Both the position numbers and the translations under genes were made by a program. Shown one piece after another: positions 58,605-64,000 of a stretch of DNA of 64,000 nucleotides. A model generated the notes under the pieces. That model worked only from the letters and a program-made list of their open reading frames with translations. It was not told where the DNA came from and did not search any database. Positions within the stretch are counted from its first letter, which is position 1; each line of letters begins with the position of its first letter. Source of the DNA: Curtobacterium guangdongense (GTDB taxonomy: Bacteria > Actinomycetota > Actinomycetes > Actinomycetales > Microbacteriaceae); NCBI RefSeq assembly GCF_049341845.1, contig NZ_JBMPIT010000008.1, forward strand, positions 1 through 64,000. Direction: 5' to 3'.

Positions 58605-59303
58605 TTGTCGGACGCTCCCACGAGCCTCCAGGACCGGTTGGCCCGCGTCCGCGACGGCATCGCCGACGCGGCGCGGGCCGCTGGCCGTGATCCCGGCGAG
58701 CTCACGCTCGTCGTGGTGACCAAGTACCACCCGGCGTCGCTCGTCCGCGAACTCGCCGCACTCGGCGTCACCGACGTGGGGGAGAACCGCCACCAGGAGG
58801 CACAGGCCAAGGCGGCGGAGCTCGCCGACCTCGACCTGACGTGGCATTTCGTCGGACAGCTGCAGTCGAAGAAGGCGCGCCAGGTCCGCCGGTACGCGCA
58901 CGTGGTGCAGTCGCTCGACCGCGGTTCGGTCGTCGACGCGTTCGCCCCGACCGAGTCCGAGCCCGAGCCTCCCGTGATCGACGGCTTCGTGCAGGTCAAC
59001 CTCACCGACGACCCCGGTCGTGGTGGGGTGGCGCCCGACGACGTCGAGGCGATGGTGGAGCGAATCGTGGGCACCGGCACGATCGCCCTGCGGGGCGTGA
59101 TGGCCGTCGCACCGCTCGACGAGGAGCCCCGTCCGGCCTTCGCCCGGCTGCGGTCGATCTCCGAGCGCGTGCAGCGGATCGTGCCGACCGCGACGGACAT
59201 CTCCGCCGGCATGAGCGGCGACTTCCCCGACGCCGTGCTCGAGGGCGCGACACACCTACGGATCGGCACGGCAATCACCGGAAACCGCCCGGTCTCGCCC
59301 TAG
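58605..59303 (+). CDS. yggS: YggS family pyridoxal phosphate-binding protein
   Basis: A 232-residue PLP-homeostasis protein of the YggS/PROSC family. TLVVVTKYHPASLVREL contains the PLP-binding Lys, DVGENRHQEAQAKAAEL and TWHFVGQLQSKKARQV are family signatures, and GMSGDFPDAVLEGATHLRIGTAITG ends the barrel. The TTG at 58605 is 5 nt after the ftsZ stop, so expression is coupled to ftsZ. It lies between ftsZ and sepF as in most actinobacteria (ylmE position). Confidence 0.95.
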   Translation: MSDAPTSLQDRLARVRDGIADAARAAGRDPGELTLVVVTKYHPASLVRELAALGVTDVGENRHQEAQAKAAELADLDLTWHFVGQLQSKKARQVRRYAHVVQSLDRGSVVDAFAPTESEPEPPVIDGFVQVNLTDDPGRGGVAPDDVEAMVERIVGTGTIALRGVMAVAPLDEEPRPAFARLRSISERVQRIVPTATDISAGMSGDFPDAVLEGATHLRIGTAITGNRPVSP

Positions 59304-59348
59304 CCTCGTCGCAGGGCATCCACGAGCACGAACACCACTGGAGGAACC

Positions 59349-59930
59349 ATGGCCGGTCCGTTGAAGAAGACGATGGTGTACCTCGGCCTCGCCGACGAGG
59401 AACTCGAGTACGAGGACGAGCAGCAGCAGGCGTCGCCGGCCCAGGCGCGCGCACAGCAGCAGCAGCCGGCACCTCCCGCGGTGCAGCACGAGGCAGCACC
59501 GGCAACGGCCCCCGCCGCCGCACCGGCAGCCACGGCGACCGCCCCCGCTCCGGCCGAGCCGAAGCACACCCACCAGCGCGGCGCCCAGGTCACCCCGCTC
59601 CGCCGCTCGCACACGACCGCACAGAAGGCGACCCCGGTCCAGGAAATGAACGAGATCCTCACCGTCCACCCGCGCGAGTACAAGGACGCCCAGTCCATCG
59701 CCGAGAGCTTCCGCGACGGGATCCCCGTCATCATCAACCTCTCGCAGATGACCGAGGCCGACGCCCGCCGCATGATCGACTTCGCGAGCGGCCTGTCCCT
59801 CGGCCTCTACGGCAAGATCGAGCGCGTCACCAACAAGGTGTTCCTGCTCTCCCCGGCGCACGTCGCAGTGAGCGGTGAGGCGCCCGAGGTAGAGTCCGAC
59901 ATCGAGGCGTCCTTCTTCGCCCAGTCCTGA
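59349..59930 (+). CDS. sepF: Cell division protein SepF
   Basis: A 193-residue membrane anchor for FtsZ. The N-terminal amphipathic helix MAGPLKKTMVYLGLADEE is followed by a Gln/Ala/Pro-rich linker (about 24-95). The SepF core comes next (EILTVHPREYKDAQSIAESFRDGIPVIINLSQMTEADARRMIDFASGLSLGLYGKIERVTNKVFLLSP). In actinobacteria SepF replaces FtsA as the main FtsZ tether. GGAGGA lies 4 nt before the ATG. Confidence 0.96.
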   Translation: MAGPLKKTMVYLGLADEELEYEDEQQQASPAQARAQQQQPAPPAVQHEAAPATAPAAAPAATATAPAPAEPKHTHQRGAQVTPLRRSHTTAQKATPVQEMNEILTVHPREYKDAQSIAESFRDGIPVIINLSQMTEADARRMIDFASGLSLGLYGKIERVTNKVFLLSPAHVAVSGEAPEVESDIEASFFAQS

Positions 59931-60037
59931 GTCGTCGCGTCGCTCGGTCCTCGTGACCGTGTGGCGCCGCCCAGGCCCACCCGCCCCGTACGCGGTGCTC
60001 TCCGGACACCACGTACCCGAGACGAGCGAGCCGCACC

Positions 60038-60334
60038 GTGTCCGTGATCTTCACGATCCTGTACTTCCTCCTCCTGCTGTACTTCTTCGTGCTCTGGGGG
60101 CGGTTCGCGCTCGACATGGTGCAGGCGTTCAACCGGTCGTGGCGTCCCCGCGGCGGGATGCTCGTCGTCGCCGAGTTCGTCTACACGTTCACGGACCCGC
60201 CGATCCGAACGGTGCGCCGCGCCCTCCCGCCACTGCGGATGGGCGCCGTCGCACTCGACTTCGGCTGGTCCATCGTGATGCTCGTCACGATCATCCTGAT
60301 GAGCATCGTGCGGGTCATCTCGGTCACGGTCTGA
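60038..60334 (+). CDS. yggT: YggT family membrane protein
   Basis: A 98-residue protein with two transmembrane regions: VIFTILYFLLLLYFFVLWGRFALDMV and ALDFGWSIVMLVTIILMSIVRVI. The intervening segment EFVYTFTDPPIRTVRRALPPLRMGAVALD is the YggT signature. Function is poorly defined, but the gene conventionally sits between sepF and divIVA. The GTG at 60038 begins the first helix. It is separated by 107 bp from sepF and 195 bp from divIVA. Confidence 0.93.
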   Translation: MSVIFTILYFLLLLYFFVLWGRFALDMVQAFNRSWRPRGGMLVVAEFVYTFTDPPIRTVRRALPPLRMGAVALDFGWSIVMLVTIILMSIVRVISVTV

Positions 60335-60529
60335 CCCGCAGCACCCGGTCCACGTCGTCCGCGACGCGCCACGCCCAGGTCATGATCACGGATCGGGCCC
60401 CGCGTCGGTGTACGGTGGTCGGGATCGATGCCCGCTCCGGTGGGCATCCGCACCGGGAGTCTCGCCTGGTACATTCGCAGCGAGACGTTTCGGTTCCACA
60501 CGTTCAGCAGTTCTATTGAGGTGACGGCA

Positions 60530-61219
60530 ATGGCTTTGACGCCGGAAGACGTAGTCAACAAGCGGTTCCAGCCGACCAAGTTCCGCGAGGGCTACGACCA
60601 GGACGAGGTCGACGACTTCCTCGACGAGGTCGTGGTCGAGCTGCGTCGCCTGACCCAGGAGAACGACGAGCTCCGTCAGCGCCTGCAGGCAGCCGAGTCC
60701 GCGCCGAAGTCGGCCGAGACCGAGCAGCCCGCCCCCGCGGCCGAGCCCGAGCCGGAGCCGGCCCCCGTCGCCGCCGCTCCCGAGCCCGCACCGGTGGCCG
60801 CTGCTGCAGCCCCGGCCGCCACGGTCAGCGCGGACGAGGACACCGAGGGCACCACGAACCTCCTGACGCTCGCGCGTCGTCTCCACGAGGAGCACGTCCG
60901 CGAAGGCATCGAGAAGCGCGACGCGCTCATCGCCGAGGGCCAGGCCCAGGCCGCGCGCCTCGTCTCCGATGCCGAGGCCAAGCAGCGCCAGATCATCGCC
61001 GACACCGAGAACACCAACCGTCAGCGTGTCGCGGTGCTCGAGCAGGAGCGCACGCAGCTCGAGGGCAAGATCGACGAGCTCCGCACGTTCGAGCGTGACT
61101 ACCGCGCCCAGCTGAAGAGCTACATCCAGAGCCAGCTCAGCGAACTCGACTCCTCGTCGGGCACCGAGCAGTCTGGTCTCACCCCGGCGCCGGCATCGGC
61201 GCAGGGCTTCGGCAACTGA
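60530..61219 (+). CDS. divIVA: DivIVA/Wag31 polar growth protein
   Basis: A 229-residue coiled-coil protein that marks poles and recruits wall-synthesis machinery. The N-terminal lipid-binding domain is MALTPEDVVNKRFQPTKFREGYDQDEVDDFLDEVVVELRRL. A short coiled coil, an Ala/Pro/Glu-rich linker (about 62-108) and a long C-terminal coiled coil (LLTLARRLHEEHVREG... to QLSEL) follow. The linker is where mycobacterial Wag31 is phosphorylated. GAGGTG precedes ATG 60530, and a TACATT -10 candidate lies at 60470. lspA starts one nucleotide after its stop. Confidence 0.96.
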   Translation: MALTPEDVVNKRFQPTKFREGYDQDEVDDFLDEVVVELRRLTQENDELRQRLQAAESAPKSAETEQPAPAAEPEPEPAPVAAAPEPAPVAAAAAPAATVSADEDTEGTTNLLTLARRLHEEHVREGIEKRDALIAEGQAQAARLVSDAEAKQRQIIADTENTNRQRVAVLEQERTQLEGKIDELRTFERDYRAQLKSYIQSQLSELDSSSGTEQSGLTPAPASAQGFGN

Positions 61220-61220
61220 T

Positions 61221-61883
61221 TTGTCCCAGCAAGACCAACGAGCGAAGGTCAGTGTCCGCGCGATCGCGGCACTGGCCTTCGCCGCTGTCGTGGTAGTGGC
61301 GTTCGACCAGGTCGTGAAGGCCCTCGTCGTCGCGAACCTGCCGTACGGTCAGGTCGTCCCCGTGCTCGGGAACGCCCTGCAGTTCCTCTACGTCAGGAAC
61401 CCCGGTGCCGCGTTCTCGTTCGCGGTCAACATGACCTGGGTGTTCTCGATCGTCTCCGCGGCCGTCGTGGTCGCGATCATCGTCTTCGCGCGGCGCATCC
61501 GCTCGATGTGGTGGGCGATCGTGCTCGGCATGCTGCTCGGAGGCGCGCTCGGCAACCTGAGCGACCGGCTCTTCCGTGAACCCGGGTTCGGGCAGGGGCA
61601 CGTCGTCGACTTCATCTCGACGCCGTGGATGATGCCGGCGATCTACAACATCGCGGACTCGTTCATCTGCATCAGCATGGTGATCTTCGTGCTGTTGGTC
61701 GTCTTCGGGGTGAACCTCGACGGCACCAGGACGGTCTCGTCCAAGAAGGGCGGCCAGGAGGCCCGTGGCGACGCCGCCACGGACGCTGCGGTCGTTCCTC
61801 CGGTTGCGTCCACCGACGTGGCGGAGCCGACCCGAGCCTCCCGTCATCCTTCTTCCGACTCGCTGGGGCACGACGCGACGTGA
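61221..61883 (+). CDS. lspA: Prolipoprotein signal peptidase
   Basis: A 220-residue aspartyl protease with four transmembrane helices that removes lipoprotein signal peptides. FDQVVKALVV, VRNPGAAFSF, GGALGNLSDRLFREPGFGQGHVVDFI (first catalytic Asp) and YNIADSFICISM (second catalytic Asp) are all present. A hydrophilic tail of about 45 residues (from KKGGQEARGDAA) is extra. Its DNA includes a 28-nt stretch also found at 19520-19547. The TTG at 61221 follows the divIVA stop at once; the stop overlaps the pseudouridine synthase GTG. Confidence 0.95.
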   Translation: MSQQDQRAKVSVRAIAALAFAAVVVVAFDQVVKALVVANLPYGQVVPVLGNALQFLYVRNPGAAFSFAVNMTWVFSIVSAAVVVAIIVFARRIRSMWWAIVLGMLLGGALGNLSDRLFREPGFGQGHVVDFISTPWMMPAIYNIADSFICISMVIFVLLVVFGVNLDGTRTVSSKKGGQEARGDAATDAAVVPPVASTDVAEPTRASRHPSSDSLGHDAT

Positions 61884-62809
61884 CCGAGTCGCGTTCCCTG
61901 CCCGTCCCGGACGGGCTCGCCGGTGAGCGTGTCGACGCAGCCATCGCCAAGCTCCTCGGCTTCAGCCGGTCCTTCGCGGCGGACGTCGTCGCGGCCGGGG
62001 GCGTGCGCGTCGACGGCGCCGTCGTCGACAAGTCCGACCGGCTCCACGCGGATTCCTGGCTCGAGGTCGAATGGACCCCGAAGGAAGCGCCGCGGATCGT
62101 CCCCGCGGTCGTGCCCGGCATGACGATCGTCCACGACGACGAGGACATCGTCGTCGTGGACAAGCCCGTCGGCGTGGCCGCGCACCCGTCTCCAGGCTGG
62201 GACGGTCCGACGGTCCCCGGTGGCCTCGCCGCCGCCGGGTTCACGATCGCGACGTCCGGCGCCGCCGAGCGTGCGGGCATCGTGCACCGCCTCGACGTCG
62301 GCACCTCGGGGCTGATGGTCGTCGCGAAGACCGAACTCGCGTACACGCACCTCAAGCGTGCGTTCAAGGAGCGCACGGTCGAGAAGGTGTACCACGCCCT
62401 CGCGCAGGGGCACCCGGACCCGACGTCCGGCACGGTCGACGCGCCCATCGGACGGCACCCCTCCAGCGACTGGAAGTTCGCGGTCACCTCCGACGGCAAG
62501 CCGAGCGTGACGCACTACGAGACGCTCGAGGCGTTCCGGTCGGCGACCCTGCTCGAGGTGCACCTCGAGACCGGGCGGACGCACCAGATCCGCGTGCACA
62601 TGGCCGCGACCAGGCACCCGCTGGTCGGCGACACGATGTACGGCGCGGACCCGGTGCTCGCCGAGTCGCTCGGGCTGACGCGGCAGTGGCTCGACGCCGT
62701 CCGGCTCGGGTTCGCGCACCCGCGGACCGGCGACTGGGTCGAGTTCCAGGCCGCGTACCCCGACGACCTGGCGGCCGCACTCGAGAAGATCCGCAGCGCG
62801 TCGGTCTGA
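61880..62809 (+). CDS. RluA-family 23S rRNA pseudouridine synthase
   Basis: A 309-residue pseudouridine synthase. An S4 domain (GERVDAAIAKLLGFSRSFAADVVAAGGVRVDG) precedes the catalytic domain: VDKPVGVAAHPSPG, AGIVHRLDVGTSGLMVVAKT with the catalytic Asp in HRLD, THYETLEAF, LETGRTHQIRVHMAATRHPLVGDTMYG. RluD-like enzymes modify helix 69 of 23S rRNA; the exact site is not deducible. The GTG at 61880 overlaps the lspA stop, a conserved lspA-rluD pairing. Confidence 0.94.
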   Translation: MTESRSLPVPDGLAGERVDAAIAKLLGFSRSFAADVVAAGGVRVDGAVVDKSDRLHADSWLEVEWTPKEAPRIVPAVVPGMTIVHDDEDIVVVDKPVGVAAHPSPGWDGPTVPGGLAAAGFTIATSGAAERAGIVHRLDVGTSGLMVVAKTELAYTHLKRAFKERTVEKVYHALAQGHPDPTSGTVDAPIGRHPSSDWKFAVTSDGKPSVTHYETLEAFRSATLLEVHLETGRTHQIRVHMAATRHPLVGDTMYGADPVLAESLGLTRQWLDAVRLGFAHPRTGDWVEFQAAYPDDLAAALEKIRSASV

Positions 62810-62845
62810 TCGCGCTGACGCGTCTGGCGGTCGTTCGGGCTGCCC

Positions 62846-62906
62846 GTCGAGTGCGCAGTCGTGGCGGCCCGCCACTCGGTCGAGCCGCCACTGCTGCTCA
62901 CTCGAC
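62846..62906. terminator. Long hairpin between convergent genes
   Basis: The arms 62846-62868 and 62884-62906 pair at 20 of 23 positions with a 15-nt loop. The right arm includes the stop codon of the minus-strand MFS gene, so the structure could end transcription from both sides. Confidence 0.75.
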
Positions 62907-64000
62907 GGTGCTGGGTGCGGGCTGTCGGGCGGGCGCGGACGCGGGTGTCGGCGTCTCGCCACCGGCTGCCTGACGGCCGGGCAGCACCAGCGCGACCACC
63001 GTCGCGACCCCGGTGATCCCGATCGCCCACCAGAACGCCTGCTGGAAGGCTGCAGCCGCGTCGCCCCCGGCTGCGACGCCCGAGAGCACGACGGCGAGCA
63101 CGGCAGTCCCGAACGCGCCGCCGAGCTGCTGGGCGAGTCGGGTGATGGTGCTGGCGTGCGGCATCTCCGGTCGGTCGAGCCCGACGAAGCCGACGGCCAT
63201 GATCGGGATCATCACGGCGCCGAGGCCGAGTCCGCGGACCACGAGGACGAGTGCGATCCACCACTCGTTCGTGGAGCCGTCCGCGAACGCGAAGGGGATC
63301 GTCGCCGCGAGGACCACGGCGAACCCGACGACCGCGACCAGCCGTGCGCCGATCCGGTCCGTGAGGCGTCCGGCGAGCGACCGGCTGAGCAGCGAGCCGA
63401 CGCCCTGCGGGATGAGCAGCAGCCCCGCGCCGAGCGCGTCCGTCCCGCGCAGCTCCTGGAACGACAGCGGCAGCAGGAGCATCCCGCCGTACAACGCCGC
63501 GCCCATCAGGAACATCAGCGTGGCCGCGGCGGCGAGCGGGCGGTGTCGGAGCAGGGCGAGGTCCACCAGGGCGGCGCCCCGGCGGCGTGTGGCCCAGAGG
63601 ACGAACGCGGCGAGCAGGACGACGCCGGCGCCGAGGGGTGCCCACACGTCGAACCGGGCGAAGCCGTCCGGCCGGCTGGCGTTGCTCAGTCCGTAGAGGA
63701 CGCCGACGACGGCGGGGGAGAGCAGCACGAGGCCCACGGCGTCCAGCCGCGCCGTGCCGACCGGTCCGTCCGCCGGCATGAACCGCCACGCGAGGACGAG
63801 TCCGGCGACCGCGAACGGCACGTTCACCCAGAACAGCCACGGCCAGCTGCCGGCACCGAGGATGAGCCCGCCGATGACCGGGCCGAGGATCGGCCCGAGC
63901 GCGGTGGGCAGCGACGCGACCGCCATGAGCTTGCCGACGTTCCGTCCACCGGCCGCCTGCATCAGGAGCGTGGTCAGCAGCGGCATCATCGCGCCGGCGC
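62898..64000 (-). CDS. MFS drug-exporter (DHA2/EmrB-QacA type), truncated by the window edge
   Basis: The C-terminal part of a 14-helix MFS exporter; the 5' end lies beyond position 64000. The visible sequence opens GAMMPLLTTLLMQAAGGRNVGKLMAVASLPTALGPILGPVIGGLILGAGSWPWLFWVNVPFAVAGLVLAWR, the DHA2 motif C region with the GPxxGG signature and the WRWIFxxNVP equivalent. Several further helices follow and it ends in a hydrophilic tail with APARQPAPS. It probably expels hydrophobic compounds by proton antiport; the substrate is unknown. Confidence 0.9.
   Translation of the reverse strand, partial: AGAMMPLLTTLLMQAAGGRNVGKLMAVASLPTALGPILGPVIGGLILGAGSWPWLFWVNVPFAVAGLVLAWRFMPADGPVGTARLDAVGLVLLSPAVVGVLYGLSNASRPDGFARFDVWAPLGAGVVLLAAFVLWATRRRGAALVDLALLRHRPLAAAATLMFLMGAALYGGMLLLPLSFQELRGTDALGAGLLLIPQGVGSLLSRSLAGRLTDRIGARLVAVVGFAVVLAATIPFAFADGSTNEWWIALVLVVRGLGLGAVMIPIMAVGFVGLDRPEMPHASTITRLAQQLGGAFGTAVLAVVLSGVAAGGDAAAAFQQAFWWAIGITGVATVVALVLPGRQAAGGETPTPASAPARQPAPSTVE

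Overview
This window is a high-GC actinobacterial chromosome segment. Codons end mostly in G or C, GTG and TTG starts are frequent, and many promoters carry TANNNT -10 elements directly in front of start codons. The gene order from a fatty-acyl-CoA ligase through a class II DAHP synthase, a PASTA kinase, an Rv2175c-like regulator, a polyprenyl synthase and the whole division/cell-wall cluster to divIVA follows the Mycobacterium tuberculosis Rv2187-Rv2145c order. MurE lacks the diaminopimelate signature. Together these suggest a Microbacteriaceae member, possibly Curtobacterium; that name is inference. No insertion sequence, prophage, CRISPR array, rRNA or tRNA was seen.

Region 1 (1-17257) is a mosaic of housekeeping and accessory genes: a Pro/Ala-rich membrane protein, an aldo/keto reductase, a Rossmann oxidoreductase, small GNAT and VOC proteins, a MarR regulator coupled to a phosphoesterase, and a TPP-riboswitch-controlled thiamine salvage operon (thiM-thiE-thiD/tenA). 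It continues with a Nudix-NYN fusion, a GntR/MFS pair with TGCATGC palindromes, an APH-like kinase coupled to an AlkZ-like protein, a J-domain/NERD-like protein, an S4 protein, a lone SH3-like protein and an HtrA-type protease.

Region 2 (17438-31157) holds two FecCD permeases behind a DtxR/IdeR-like iron box and a GT2 synthase followed by a GH18-like secreted protein. Then come garA, ftsR and a second MerR gene, a ParA-type ATPase divergent from pyruvate carboxylase, and peptide deformylase.

Region 3 (31204-42320) carries acyl-CoA ligase, ROK glucokinase, acyltransferase, DAHP synthase, the PASTA kinase, a LysM lytic enzyme, the Rv2175c-like protein, a polyprenyl synthase and a DUF3040 protein. 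Its gene ends are punctuated by long, repeated palindromic hairpins.

Region 4 (42501-62809) is an almost uninterrupted division and wall cluster: mraZ-rsmH-ftsL-ftsI-murE-murF-mraY-murD-ftsW-murG-murC-ftsQ-ftsZ-yggS-sepF-yggT-divIVA-lspA-rluA-type synthase. Many junctions overlap as ATGA or GTGA. A truncated MFS exporter closes the window.

The most notable new signal is an 18-bp imperfect palindrome, CTCAACC-N5-TTGAAG, found in front of the second MerR gene and, inverted, just upstream of ftsZ. It suggests a direct circuit from the garA/ftsR locus to the division gene. Other points are several families of near-perfect inverted repeats, some apparently inside coding linkers; a non-DAP MurE; and a widespread leaderless-promoter architecture.
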